NCBI GenBank assembly: GCA_021399435.1
Contig: JAJTUP010000006.1
Location: forward strand, 372,001-436,000
Reading direction: 5' to 3'
Length of the DNA: 64,000 bases
Source of the DNA: Diaporthe sp. PMI_573
Lineage: Eukaryota; Ascomycota; Sordariomycetes; Diaporthales; Diaporthaceae
Part shown: positions 1 to 11,338 of the stretch, in pieces
How the letters are laid out: the number at the start of each line of letters is the position of its first letter
Position numbering within the stretch: the first letter of the stretch is position 1
Notes under the pieces: model-generated
Databases searched by the model: none
What the model was told of the DNA's origin: nothing
Seen by the model: the letters and a program-made list of their open reading frames with translations, nothing else
Translations under genes and position numbers: made by a program

Positions 1-1
1 G

Positions 2-700
2 GTCTGCATGATCGAGAAGATCCTCCCGTCAGGCTACTACGACCACAGCCTCCTGGCCTCCCGAGCGGACCAGCAGGTCCTGCGCGGCTACGTGGCCGAG
101 GTGCTGCCGCGGCTCTCGGCGCACTTTGACGAGCTGGGCATCGCGCTCGAGACGATGACGTTCCAGTGGTTCCTGTCCGTCTTCACCGACTGCCTGTCGG
201 CCGAGGCGCTGTTCCGGGTCTGGGACGTGGTGCTGTGCTTCGGCGACGGGAGCACGTTCCTGTTCCAGGTGGCGCTGGCGCTGCTCAAGCTCAACGAGCA
301 GCAGCTCCTGGGGTGCGACAGCCCCGCGGCCGTGTACACGTACATCAACCACCAGATGACGAACCACGCCATCAGTATCGATGGCCTGATCCAGGCCAGC
401 GAGGGCCTCAGGAGGGTGGTCAAGCGCGAGGACGTCGACGGGAGGCGGGGGAGGGCTATCGAGGCGGAGCAGGAGCTGGTCCGGCAGCGGGAGGAGAGGC
501 TGAGGGCTTATAAGGAGAGGAAGGCCGCTGCGGCATCGGCTTCTGCCACGGCGCCGGCTGTGGTTGAGACGGTCGTGGAGGCGCCGCCAGCCGTGCCAGA
601 GGGCGAGACCACCGCCACGGGCGAGACGGAGACTGCTGAGAGCGCGGCTGTGGACCCCACCGCGCAGGAGCCGGCGCCGATCGAAGAAGAGGCCGGCTAA
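2..700 (+). CDS. TBC-domain Rab GTPase-activating protein, C-terminal part (cut by window edge)
   Basis: The frame is open from base 2 to the stop at 698-700, so the gene enters from the left and only about 232 residues are visible. The first 130 or so residues read as the last helices of a TBC (Tre2/Bub2/Cdc16) Rab-GAP domain: HFDELGIALETMTFQWFLSVF, with the TFQWF and FRVWDVV helices typical of the distal TBC half. The Arg/Gln finger half would lie upstream, outside the window. After the domain comes a charged helix (AEQELVRQREERLRAYKERK), then an Ala/Glu/Thr-rich tail that is probably disordered. TBC proteins switch off Rab GTPases in membrane traffic; which Rab cannot be told from this fragment. 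The first ATG in view (base 8) is internal and is not a start. Confidence 0.85.
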   Translation, partial: VCMIEKILPSGYYDHSLLASRADQQVLRGYVAEVLPRLSAHFDELGIALETMTFQWFLSVFTDCLSAEALFRVWDVVLCFGDGSTFLFQVALALLKLNEQQLLGCDSPAAVYTYINHQMTNHAISIDGLIQASEGLRRVVKREDVDGRRGRAIEAEQELVRQREERLRAYKERKAAAASASATAPAVVETVVEAPPAVPEGETTATGETETAESAAVDPTAQEPAPIEEEAG

Positions 701-2369
701 GCGAATCCGCAATAGAATACTTGATTTATGATTTGGGGAGCATGAGCTCGTGTCTGTCTGTCCCCCTTCCCCCCAACCCCCGTCGTCCCTTGGACACGAG
801 CTCGGAGTACTTGTCTTGGGACTGCAGCATACCATCGGAGGACCCATTTGTTATTGATTTGAACTCGCGCTTGGTTTGGGTTTTTGCTTGTTTTGCTCTT
901 AACCAGACAACAGTCCATCATGCATGATACCCCCCAACTTTCCCTTGTTGATAAATTCCATAGCCGTCAGCGCTCACGAAGCAAGAATACTCACCAACTA
1001 GCCTTTGTTATTTTCTCATAAACGTTCGTGTTCCTTTTTCATTTCTCGCTTGCATGAAACCCCAATGCAGCCTGCAATCTGCAGCATTGCGAAAATTCTC
1101 TTCCCCGTCGGTTGTCGGCCGAATTGCTGTCTTAGTTGGTTCAGGCTGCCCTTATCGATGTTGGCATTTGAGGCGACGAGCACGCAATCCCATGCATCCA
1201 TGAATTAATTCCTTTCCCCCTCCCTCGACAACCTCGACTCAAGCAACCACGGCCGCTGCCAAGCATTGAAGATTAGAGCATTTAAATCCCCGCCCGACTC
1301 TTCTCCCCTTTTTTGAAGCCGAGCCACACGAGCAGACTGGATCCTATTTGCAGATGCATACGTGCCCATTGGCCCGCCATGGTGTTGCGCCATATCGCAC
1401 CTCGTTGCACAATGCTTCAATGCTGGGAATACAAATCCTCTGCGCCTATGTCTCCACGTCTTCGCGTGCACATTCCCCCCACGCCCTCTTGCGTTTAGTT
1501 CAGCCGTTGGCCGTTCTTCCTGTTGTGGGATCTCGCCATGCCTGTGGGCTCTTTGCTGCTGCTTCCTAGTGGGGCCCATCCCGTCGGGTTTGACGCTGTC
1601 CTCGGCTGTCGTCGCCAGCAGTCGGATGATGAGCCACATTACGCTGCAGGCACGCAGCTTGGTCAACGATGCTTTTCGCCGCGTCGGTTGCTGCTGTTGT
1701 GGTGGAGCCTGCTGTAATTAATTCCCTTTTTGGTACTGGACTTTCCCAGCAATATCGCTGTCCCACATGTCATTGTATATAATCAGTCTCTTCCGCCTGA
1801 GTCGAGACAACAACGTGTAACGAGGTGAGTCCGCATCTCGATGATGACGCGGACCGTGAAGTCTGTCCAGGCGAGGATGCTTGAGCAAAAGTCATCGAGC
1901 AGACCGGCATCCGAGAATGATCCTTCTCATGCAGCGAGCGTCACATTTGATCTGGGTGCGACACTACCTGGATCCGTTCTTCCGTTCCTGTATCCCCCCT
2001 CCTGGGATCATTGCCGTGTGCTTCCACTAGTCTAGATCACATCATCCTCGCCGACCCGCGTGCCCCCCATGTCCCTTGCCACTCCGACCTGAAAGTCTGC
2101 GGAAGTTTCTGCAAGCCCGGCTGGTCGGGTAGCCAGAGGCAGGGGATCCCATCGTCATTATGTGGCCTGGGCTGATTGATCTACAAGCGGCGGACCGATT
2201 CTGAAATCCCATATATCAATATGCCTGCTGCCCAGAGTGCCCAGAGTGCTTGTCTGCGCCTACCGTCTTGTGCTCTACTCCTATAGGTTTCTTGTTTTCA
2301 GCCTCCCGTCTTGTCTTGTCGGCGTCAATCTAACCCACTTGGGTTGCGAGCCAAGCCTTCGTCGTTGCC
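701..2369. other. Intergenic region with probable upstream leader of the MFS gene
   Basis: No convincing coding region. A TATA-like TATATAA lies at 1776-1782, and a consensus 5' splice donor GTGAGT at 1825-1830. A pyrimidine-rich acceptor (TTTTCAG) ends at 2301, so the MFS mRNA may have a 5'-UTR intron of about 477 bases; this is inference. Near 2230-2250 the 10-base unit GCCCAGAGTG is directly repeated. Short open frames on both strands here have no ATG-led, family-like composition. Confidence 0.5.
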
Positions 2370-4354
2370 ATGTCCAAGATAGCACCGCCCTCGCCTGAGG
2401 GCCACGAGGCTAAGGACCTCGAGTTTGCAAAGGACGCCGTCGAGACACCAACTTCTTCTAAGCCTTCCTCTGTGAGGCTAGGAGAAAGCGATGGCGGAGT
2501 ATGGGCAAGCGGTGGTGGAATCGATAATTATAAGCCGATACCAGAGTATGAAGGCGCTCACCGTTATGACCCCCATTTCGAGTGGACCGAGAATGAGGAG
2601 AAGAGGCTGGTCAGGAGGGTGAGTGATACTACACAACCATATCGGCAAACGCATTACCAGAGCCGCCATGTGCTAATTTATATATGTGGACTAGATCGAT
2701 ATAAAGATTTGCGCCTTTGTCTGCCTCATGTTCTTCTGCCTGCAGCTGGACCGTGGGAATATCGCCCAGGCTTTATCCGACAACATGCTGACCGACCTGG
2801 GAATGAACACCAACCAGTATAACACGGGACAGACAATATTTTACCTGAGCTTTCTCTGCGCCGAATTGCCCTCCCAGATGCTCTCGAAGAAACTTGGCCC
2901 AGACGTCTGTACGTGAACTACCTGAGCCAGCCCTTTTTCATCATAGTAGGTATATGTACTGACAGTTTGGCGATAGGGATCCCAATTCAGATGGTCTTAT
3001 GGTCGGTCATATCAATCTGCCAGTGTCGCCTGACGGACTATAAGACATTCTACGCGACTCGCTGTCTCCTGGGCCTCGTCGAGGGAGGATTCATTCCTGA
3101 CGTTGTGCTCTATCTGAGTTTCTTCTACAAGTCAAAGGAGCTCCCGATCCGCCTGAGCTTCTTTTGGAGCTCTTACATAACCACCCAGATCATATCCGCC
3201 CTTCTGGCATATGGCATTCTGCACTTGCGTGCGGTAACTGGATGGGCAGGGGTAAGCTCTACAGTCCTTCAAATACTGCTTTAGTCCTCCCGCGAGATGC
3301 TGATGGATTGCCCTTCTAGTGGCGCTGGCTCTTTGCCCTCGAGGGGGGCCTGACGACCCTCATCGGTATCTTCGCCGGCTTCTACCTGCCCCCTTCCCCA
3401 ACGCAGACCGCCAGCCGGTTCCGAGGCCGCGATGGGTGGTTCAATGAGAGGGAAGAGAAGATAATGGTCAACCGCGTCCTTCGCGATGACCCGGCGAAGG
3501 GCGGTATGCACAACCGACAGGGTCTCACGCTTACTCTTCTCTGGGAGGCCCTCTGCGACTATGACCTGTGGCCAATCTACCTCTTGGGAATCACATGGAC
3601 CATCCCGGCAACGCCTATCACCGCGTACCTGACCCTTAACCTCAAGTCGCTGGGGTTCGATACCTTCGAGACCAACCTGCTCACGATCCCCGCCTATGTG
3701 TTATTTGGGATACAGCTGCTGTGGTGGACCTGGGTCTCGGAGAGGTGGAACAACCGCTTCGGGATCGTGCTCGTGTGCATGATATGGTGCTTCCCGCTCG
3801 TGCTTGCCCTGGAGCTCATGCCCGGGAATGCGAGCCCTTGGGCTTGGTACGCCTGTTCGGCTCTGCTTGTTGGGTACCCATATATCCACGCTATCCTTGG
3901 TGAGTATCGCCGCCTCCGGACTGCCGGGTGTCTTGGATCATGTATACTGATGTTCTCTCCTCTAGTGGCAATCACCTCGCGCAATGCAGGGTCCGTTCGA
4001 ACGCGCACTGTGGGGTCAGCTCTGTACAACATGACGGTGCAGGCCGGCAGCATCATCTCATCCAACGTGAGTACACCTGCGTCTTGCAGTCTTTCCCCCT
4101 GCTCCATCGTATTGACGGAACCCCAGATCTACCGTACCGAAGATGCTCCGTACTACCGAACAGGCAACAAGGTGCTCCTGGGAATCATTGTGTGGACAAC
4201 ATTCCTCATAATCTTCATCAAATTCTACTACAAGTGGCGAAACGCCTCTAGAGACAAGATCTGGAGCGCCATGACGCCCGAGCAGAGGGACGAGTATCTG
4301 AAGAACACCAAGGACCAGGGCAACAAGAGGCTTGACTTCAGATTTGCGCACTGA
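2370..4354 (+). CDS. MFS transporter of the Dal5/allantoate permease (anion:cation symporter) family
   Basis: Six exons join in phase: 2370-2618, 2695-2908, 2977-3251, 3320-3899, 3966-4066, 4127-4354, giving 548 residues. The splice sites are canonical (for example GTGAGT at 2619 and GTACGT at 2909). The N-terminus is cytosolic and polar. The first membrane segment runs into the family signature LDRGNIAQALSDNM...LGMNTNQYN, then FYLSFLCAELPSQMLSKKLG and the TRCLLGLVEGGFIPDVVLYLS helix. A long central loop (SRFRGRDGWFNEREEKIMVNRVLRDDP) is typical of Dal5-like carriers, and six more hydrophobic segments follow. Relatives import organic anions such as allantoate, ureidosuccinate, nicotinate or dipeptides at the plasma membrane. 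The substrate is not readable from sequence. A xanthine dehydrogenase gene lies 7 kb away, but the link is only suggestive. Family confident; exon ends good. Confidence 0.85.
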
Positions 4355-5137
4355 GAAAAGGCATGTATTGATAGACAAGGTAGATGGTCAAGATTATAGA
4401 ATTTTGCAGCCTTTTATGGTTCCAAGGTACTTGCAGGCCACAGTAGCCGTCAAGTTCTGTAGGGTTGGACAGGTCGACGGCCCTTTGGTACAGTTGAGGG
4501 CCCAGATGTTCAGGACGCTCAGTTGTTCAGCCAAACCTGATATTCTCTTGACTAAAATGTCTTTGGTGTAAGCCCATGTCCACCCGGTTTTCCCTACGTT
4601 ATAACTTGGCCAAAGAGGCCGCTTCTTGAGGCATGTCACCTCACTCCAGCACGTGGAGTGGCTTCACCAGCCGTATCACACAGCCTCACGGTCAAGACCG
4701 CAGTCCAAAAGGGAAAATGGCAGGTTGACTTCTGGAATTGGCATATACTCAGTGCAATGTGAATTGTATCAAAATGTGAGGATAAAGGGAGCAAAATCAA
4801 CCAATGCGATCAAAGACACAACGCTTTGTTAATCTGCTGGCACGGCTCCAAGACTTGACATTCGGTCCCCGGTCGATTTACGTAAGCCTGCTCGACCAGG
4901 CTTATCGATTAAGCTGACGTGCCTCGGCTACATGAACTGCCGACTGGCGGCCCGCTACACCAGTCCGTCACCACCAACTGTGATTCACTGACAGCAGCAA
5001 GCTTGTGTAACGCAAACAACCTCAGTATCGACTGGTTGGACGCCAAGATATCTCGTGTCTCCCTGGTTCTTGACGGGCTCTGCGACCAGTTCTCTCCGTC
5101 GCCTACATGGTCTCCTCACAGCTCGAGCCGGCTGAAG
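4355..5137. other. Intergenic region; leader of the RING gene
   Basis: No gene seen. The frame of the downstream RING protein stays open 73 codons upstream of its first ATG (from a GTG at 4919), but with no ATG, so this is probably transcribed leader. Around 4882-4907 there is an imperfect inverted repeat (GTAAGCCTG facing CAGGCTTAT across a short loop) that could fold as a hairpin in the leader. Confidence 0.4.
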
Positions 5138-7006
5138 ATGCCTCCCCCAAATACTCCCAATGAGCCGTCCGGCGCGAGCTCGCCGACCTCGACTCGCCCC
5201 TCTCGAACCCACGCAGGGCCTTCCCGCACCTCGACACGCCAGTTCTCATCAGAGACTTTCGTTCGTGACCTCGAAACCATCTTGGCCGGTCCGAGCAGCC
5301 CCGCAGGCTCAGCCTCCGGATCAGCAACTCCCTCCGCATCCACCACACCGATTAGTGGCATCGCGATTAGTGACATCCAGCAACAGTTCCCGGGAATGCG
5401 CTTTCCCCAGCTAGAGCGGCGACAGAACCACCAGTCCGAGATGGAATTCGACATGCAATGGTACGAGTCAGGGTGGACTCCTACATACCTACCACTTCAA
5501 ACCCCCGAGGAAGAGACGAACAGCCAATCCTCCCCTGTCGGAGTGGATCCAGCAAGCAATACCACTGCTTACTCGCCTCAGATAGATTGGCAGGCTCTTG
5601 AGTACACAAGTCAGGTAGACGAAAACCTGCTATGCGGAATTTGCAAGACCCCCTACTACAAACCTTTGACGACCAAGGCCTGTGGCCACACCTTCTGTGA
5701 GGATTGCCTCTCCCAGGCGTTGGCAGAAGCAAGAGGCCGGTCTCGAAGTCGTGCACCTTGCCCGTTGTGCCGCACAGAGCTCAGTACCGGTGGGGACCGG
5801 GGCGTGCGCAGGTTCATTCGCGTTGTGGAAATGAGCGCCCAACTGGACCGACTGGAAGTCAAATGTCCGAACAACGTACAGTTCTGCGAGTGGGCCGGTC
5901 CACGATCGAACGTCGAGGGACATGTGAACAATGACTGCGACTATACGCTCTACCCCTGTCCAGACAGCAGCTGCGGAAAGACAATAATCCGCAAGAGCCG
6001 CGGCACCGCCTGTCGGCATCACCAGGGACCGTGTGCCTACTGCATGGAGACTGTCGACCTTTCCATGGAGGTCCAACACCACATGACTGCTTGCGCCAAA
6101 TGGAAAGTGCCATGTGGTCTCTGTGGCAAGGAAGTCGCCCGAGACCTGCTCCACACGCATCAAGCAGCCTGTAGTGTTGAATTGGCTACTTGTGCAAACT
6201 CGAGCCTGGGTTGCTCGTTCTCGTCTCCGCGCAAGGATATTCTCGACCATGAGAAGACTTGCGGCCTTGGCCCTGTCGCGGCACGTATTGAGAGCCTGGA
6301 GATGCGATTCGAAGCCGACTTGGTCAAGCTGGAAGAGTCCTTGACAACCCGGATGGACGAGAAAATACTACTTCAGAAACGTCAATTTGAAACCAAGCTC
6401 CAGGGAATCCAGGAAGAGTTGCAGGAAGAAGCAAGGAAGCGCGAAGAGCTCGCCCGCAAGGTGTCGAGGTCCGAGAGGATCAACCTGAGGCTCTCGCAAT
6501 ACAGAGACCCGGCAGCCAATAACTCAACGGCTGACGAGGCCACGGACGAAGCTGGACGATCCTTACTGCCTCTCCCGGAAGACACCGACTTCGAGCAGGC
6601 CGAGTACATGTTCCGCATGTTCGACGAGCTGGACACGCGCATCTCCAATATCTCCAAGGCTCTGATCGACCAGGACGCCCGGCAGTCGGTAAGGGTGATG
6701 ACCGAGCTCATGCCTGTCAAGGAGCAGCTGGTCGAGGCCCGCAGCCAGCTCGGTGTCATGGGCATGCACGTACGCTGGCTGATGGACCTGCAGCGGTCGC
6801 GCCAGAGGCAGGCCGCCGACGTCGTGGGCGGCCTGGGAGGCGGCGCCTCCTCCTCCGGCTCGTCCACGACCAACAACGCGCAGTCGAGCTCGGGACAGCA
6901 GACTTCAGGGAACAATGGCAGCGGCGGAAGTGGACCCGCGGGCTCCTCTGTTGGCATTTCACGGCGTATGAGCGATCGCGTTAGCCCCGTGCGCCCAAGC
7001 TTGTGA
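5138..7006 (+). CDS. RING-finger / TRAF-type zinc-finger protein, likely E3 ubiquitin ligase
   Basis: Single exon, 622 residues from the first in-frame ATG at 5138. The N-terminal 160 residues are Ser/Thr/Pro-rich and disordered. A C3HC4 RING lies at about residues 166-211: CGIC, then CGHTFCEDC, then CPLC, with all eight zinc ligands visible. Residues about 230-390 hold several Cys/His clusters (CPNNVQFCEW, HVNNDCDYTLYPCP, CRHHQGPCAYC, HHMTACAKWKVPCGLCG, HTHQAACSVELATC) that read as TRAF-type zinc fingers. A coiled coil follows (ESLEMRFEADLVKLEESL...RKREELARKVSRSERI). The tail is Ser/Gly/Asn-rich. This RING-TRAF-coil order is that of TRAF-like E3 ligases in fungi, without a MATH domain. Ubiquitin ligase activity is inferred from the intact RING; substrates are unknown. 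Confidence 0.85.
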   Translation: MPPPNTPNEPSGASSPTSTRPSRTHAGPSRTSTRQFSSETFVRDLETILAGPSSPAGSASGSATPSASTTPISGIAISDIQQQFPGMRFPQLERRQNHQSEMEFDMQWYESGWTPTYLPLQTPEEETNSQSSPVGVDPASNTTAYSPQIDWQALEYTSQVDENLLCGICKTPYYKPLTTKACGHTFCEDCLSQALAEARGRSRSRAPCPLCRTELSTGGDRGVRRFIRVVEMSAQLDRLEVKCPNNVQFCEWAGPRSNVEGHVNNDCDYTLYPCPDSSCGKTIIRKSRGTACRHHQGPCAYCMETVDLSMEVQHHMTACAKWKVPCGLCGKEVARDLLHTHQAACSVELATCANSSLGCSFSSPRKDILDHEKTCGLGPVAARIESLEMRFEADLVKLEESLTTRMDEKILLQKRQFETKLQGIQEELQEEARKREELARKVSRSERINLRLSQYRDPAANNSTADEATDEAGRSLLPLPEDTDFEQAEYMFRMFDELDTRISNISKALIDQDARQSVRVMTELMPVKEQLVEARSQLGVMGMHVRWLMDLQRSRQRQAADVVGGLGGGASSSGSSTTNNAQSSSGQQTSGNNGSGGSGPAGSSVGISRRMSDRVSPVRPSL

Positions 7007-7644
7007 GGTTATTGGTCATTTTCTCGAGACACTGAGAGATTATGCTTTACAACGAGCCACTCTTTATGAAATTGATTTGCCAGGTGTTTACTTTGGTCAG
7101 GGGCCTGTTCGGATTTGGGGTCTCGGAATACTGATTTTGCTGACATTCCTTCAGTGATTGGGGCGGGAAACTGGCTGGCGTAAAAAAGGATCACGGATAC
7201 ACTAGTGAAAGGATGATACCCCATAGCCTGACGAGAAATACAGTTTTTGACAATGACCTTGCTTGATTGTGGACGTGGACAATAGAGAAGCCTCTTACGG
7301 CTGAAGCATGCTGGAAGCTGTATGAGTAGTTGGTCTTCTTTTGTCTTGCCATCACCAGAGAGAGCCTCGGCTACCGTCAAGCTGACTTGTTTCTTGAGAC
7401 ATGCGTGAGAATGAATTCAAGCTGCTACCAAAAATTCTAGAGAGGTTTGTCTGACCAAGTAGACCATATAGCCCGCCAACTGCTGGCGAACCACAAATTC
7501 GGAACGCGGGTCCCAACCACTCGGTTCGGGGTGTGATAGCCCGCTGCGAGCCCAGCCCACACTGCACCGCCGCACGTAAGCAGCCCACTTGAACATCCTC
7601 GTCGCCCACATATCCTCCATACCCAGGCCGTCCCTGTTGTCTAC
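7007..7644. other. Convergent intergenic region
   Basis: Lies between the 3' ends of the RING gene and the aldehyde dehydrogenase gene. No supported coding region or repeat. It must hold both polyadenylation regions, but no clear AATAAA was picked out. Confidence 0.4.
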
Positions 7645-9164
7645 CTACACCTTGGAGAAATGCAAGCTCTGGGTGTAGCAGTAGCTAAGCAGGCCCTGCT
7701 TGCCCATCTCGCCGCCGATGCCGCTGTCCTTCATTCCCGAGAAGTAGGCGTTCTCGTTGGGCAGCTCGAAGGTGTTGATGTAGACGGAGCCGGCCTCGAT
7801 CCTCCGCGCCAGGCTCTCGGCGCGGCTCAGGTCCTTGGAGTACACGGCGGCGGCGAGGCCGGCGTTGTCCAGGTTTGCGCGGGCGAGGACGTCCTCCTCG
7901 TCGCGCCACTTCAGGATGGGGATAACCGGGCCTGTTTCTTTGGTTAGCTACGGGATCTCCCCCACGCACGTGTGTCGAGTTCGGCTGAGGACTTTGGAAC
8001 CAGAAGGAAGAAAGACTCACCAAATTGCTCCTCCCGGACGACCAGTGCGTCCTCTGGAGGGTTCACCACCACCGTCGCGGGGACCCAGAAGCCGTTCGTG
8101 GGGACCTTGTCCGCGTCGACTGCCTCGATGCGCAGGTCCCGCTGCTTGGCGTCCGCGATCACCCTCGTGATTGTGTCGTACTGGAGCTTGTTGGACACGG
8201 GGCCAAAGATGGTGGGCACACCCGCGTCCTCGACGATGCGGAACTTGTCGCGCGTCTCGGCGACGAAGCGGTCAAGGAAGGTGTCGTAGATGTCCTCGTG
8301 GACGTAGATGCGCTTGGTGGCGACGCACATCTGGCCGGCGTTGAAGAAGGCGCCCGTGGAGGTCTTGGTGACCGCCTCGGCGATGTCGACGTCCGGGCAC
8401 ACGATGGCGGCGTCGTTGCCGGCCAGCTCGAGGGTGACCTTCTTGAGGGTCGATGCGCAGCTGGCCATTACCTTCTTGCCCGTGCTGGTCTGGCCCGTGA
8501 AGCTGATCTTGGCGATGCCCGGGTGCGTGGTCATGAGGGCGCCGAGGTCGGCGCCGCCGTTGACGGCCTGCAGCACGCCGGGCGGGAGCACGGGCACGCA
8601 CAGCTCGACCAGGCGCAGCACGGCGTAGGGGGTGAAGGGCGAGGGCTTGACGATGCAACAGTTGCCGGTGATGAGGGCCGAGGCGATCTTGAGGGTGGAC
8701 AGGATGACGGGGAAGTTCCAGGGGCAGATGGCGCCGACGACGCCCAGGGGCGGGTGCGTGGCGACGATCTTGACCTTGTCGTCCTCGTGCTGCACGTGGT
8801 CCTCGAGCGCCTGGTTGATGATGGCCTCGATCTGGCGGCCCGTGTTGCCGATCTCGATCTGGCCCATGAGCGACGACTTGCCCGTCTCGCGCATCGCGTA
8901 CTCGGCCAGCTCGGCCTGGTTGCTGTTCACAACGTCGACCACCTTCCTGAGGGCCTCCTGCCTCTCGGCCACTGTTGTCCGCCCCCATGTCTTGAAGGCC
9001 TTGTTGGCGGCCTGGATCGCCTCCTCTAGGTCCTGCGTGCTGGCTATTGGGGCATCCCACAAAGGCTGTCCCGTCCGCGGGTCCGTGACCTGGTGAGAGT
9101 TGGAGGCGGAGCGCTTCTCGCCATTGATGATGTTGTAGAACTTGGGGCTCTCGAGGCTGCCCAT
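7645..9164 (-). CDS. NAD(P)-dependent aldehyde dehydrogenase
   Basis: Two exons on the minus strand: 9164-8021 and 7931-7645, with an 89-base intron (donor GTGAGT, acceptor ACAG). They splice EEQF-G to PVIPILKW in phase and give 476 residues. Classical ALDH features are in order: the N-terminal INGE/DPRTGQPLW segment, the Rossmann cofactor region with PWNFPVILSTLK and KPSPFTPY, the glutamate motif as LELAGND (family LELGGK/N), the nucleophile in NAGQMCVATKR, and the C-terminal EQFGPVIPIL. The enzyme oxidises an aldehyde to the acid. The LELAGND variant and the short N-terminus separate it from the main cytosolic ALDH; the substrate (for example aromatic or short-chain aldehyde) cannot be told. 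No peroxisomal or mitochondrial signal is evident; the C-terminus is HFSKV. Confidence 0.9.
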
Positions 9165-11338
9165 CTTGAAGCTTGTTCTCTCTCTTTTTTTTTTCCTTCT
9201 TCTTTTCCTTCTGTGGTGGTGCTTGAGGGATTTCTTGAGAGTTCTACTTTCCTGTGTGATGAAGACGGGCGAGGAAAATGTTTGATGCTGAGAAAAAATG
9301 GTCCTTATATTGGGAGGAAATAACTAGCTTTCGATGAGAAATAGGAGGTGAGGTCTCTTATGCAGTTCAAACCACGGCTCCCAAACATATTGAGCTTCAT
9401 GGGGCGTCTGGGCAATATGAGACTCATGCACGCCGGCTGCCAGGGCCCACTGGGGTCGTATCCACGGGTTCGGGGCCCTAGAGCTTCCCAATCACCCGCC
9501 CACGGCAAAACAGAGCTGGAAATTCATCTATTGCATTCCTGGTCCTGCCGATAGTATCACGCGGGGTAGTTTGGATCGGGGGTTAAATGTGCCGCCGTGT
9601 GTTTCTAATCCCATAGCTGGGCACTCGAGGCATTAGTTTCAACTCTAAATTGTTAGATCACAGCTGTGGCTTCCTTGGTGCTCTGTCCGGGTCTGGGGAG
9701 AAGGTTTCCTGAAACCTGGGGAACGGCTCCACAGCCCTGTCCTTCTGACTGCGGCTGGCATTGCTGCTAGAGCCTCCCAGGGGCGCTGGAGGCATTGTCG
9801 GGAAGTTTATCGGCCCTCGATTACTCGTTGAGATGGGCAGGCCGGTGGTGGGCTTTAGTCCCGGGCTTTTTCGTAGAGCCCAAGAGTCGTTAGTCCCAGG
9901 CGGGCGGGACATCTTTCATCCCATCAATCTGCCTGCCTGTGGGCCGCGACACACCGGGACCCCGAGCAAGGAAGACGAGAGGAAACATGTCAGCTCTTGA
10001 ACTCTGTGTGTCACAGATGATCTGCCACAGGCCGATCGTAGCTGAAGTGAAGTGGACTCAAGCTGAGGCACTGTGCGGGTAAAAGGATGCGAGGGTCAAG
10101 GGACGGGAGGATTGCATAAGAGTCAGCGCGCGCTGGAGTCTGGAAGTGTCGAGGGTTGAGCAACAGCGTCACGAAGCAGAAGACAAGAAGGCCATTTGTG
10201 TCGACAATTCTTCGTGTAACATGGTAGTATATATTGCAAAGACGTGTAGATTATTGTTCCCTCCTGATCTCATATATCTTCAAACATAGAGTCTGTCACT
10301 CCTGGCAGATCTGGCTGGATGGAGCTGGATAGATACTCTATTGATTGACTGGCTGCCTGGAGAGGGACAACTGACAGACCTGCTTGTAGGCCATAGAGAC
10401 CGTCTAGGTGGACCTCTTATCATGTTGTGTGTATCGTGGGAGGGCGGTCGTATTTGGAGGATTTAAAGAGGAGCCAACCCGTTGAAAATGCACCACCTCT
10501 CGGAGGAAGCACTCTCTGCAGACAGAGCAAGCATGGCGAGTCGGTGGCTTCCGGACCGCAGGTCGGCCGGTCGCCGCCGGACGGGGCTTCCACCGCCGGA
10601 GAGCAGGGGAGCTGCTGGGTGGGGAGGAATGCTCCCGTAACGGGGCGTCTCTGCTCTTAGTGCAATTGATAAGGAGGTGCCTAGCCAAGATGCTGAGTAC
10701 ACCCTCTCGATGATTGGTGATGGGATTTCAAATGAGCTGGTCTAATAGCGACCTGTCCTCAACGGGCATTTCTGCTTCAGCACGCACATGCACTGACTGT
10801 ACTGTTGATTGTCGTAGATGGATTATAACCTGGGCAAATAGATAGATGTGAGGAAGGACCACTCCAACGGACCTGCACCGTATCTCCCGTCCCGAGGCAA
10901 GCCGTTGCAGACCCGGGCGGCCATGCTGGTCCGTCTCCAAACCGTAGTCTGTCAAGCTCGGGCTTGACCCCAAGTTCCTCAGTGTTATTACCAAAACGGT
11001 CAACTAAGACGGCCGGTCAACGCCCAGATCCCGTTAGCCTTGTTTGATATCAACGTCGCCCCTGTGATTGCTTGTGCATTCTGACGTTGGACCTCGAGCC
11101 TATCACCATCTTTCTTCTCACTTGCCCACTACTTCTTTTTCTTCTTTTCTCTTCCTTTACCTATAGCCAGCTGTCTTATCCCGTGTGCCATTGCCGTTTC
11201 TCTTACTATTGCTTCTTCGTGACCTGTCCTCACCGCCCGGCTCTGTTTCACCGCAGCTAGCACAACAGAGATAGCACAGCACGAGCCGATGACCTGAATA
11301 ACCAACACCATCGCAAAAGGGTGGCAACCATCATCGAC
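9165..11338. other. Divergent intergenic region between aldehyde and xanthine dehydrogenase
   Basis: No gene accepted. The ALDH start is preceded by a pyrimidine run (9180-9210 on the plus strand). Upstream of the xanthine dehydrogenase gene, 11105-11170 is strongly CT-rich, typical of a fungal transcription start. GATA elements that an AreA-type nitrogen regulator could read occur at 10668 (GATAA), 10841 (GATAG) and 11270 (GATAG); their use is untested. An 84-codon ATG-led minus-strand frame at 9658-9912 has no recognisable family and is left unannotated. Confidence 0.4.

Noticed and set aside
4919..5137. 73-codon N-terminal extension of the RING protein
   Set aside because: It begins at GTG with no ATG; nuclear fungal genes normally start at ATG, and the extension has no conserved feature.
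8025..9029. Long plus-strand open frame (334 codons) opposite the aldehyde dehydrogenase
   Set aside because: Antisense shadow of a GC-rich gene; composition is Asp/Gly/Val/Leu-biased and resembles no family, while the minus strand has all ALDH motifs.
9658..9912. 84-codon ATG-led minus-strand frame between the ALDH and XDH genes
   Set aside because: Pro/Ser/Arg-rich, with no family, splice partner or conserved motif seen; chance frame cannot be excluded.
10958..10971. Possible UaY-type purine regulator site upstream of xanthine dehydrogenase (TCGG, six bases, then CCCC)
   Set aside because: The second half-site does not match the CCGA expected for TCGG-N6-CCGA; one half-site alone is common by chance.
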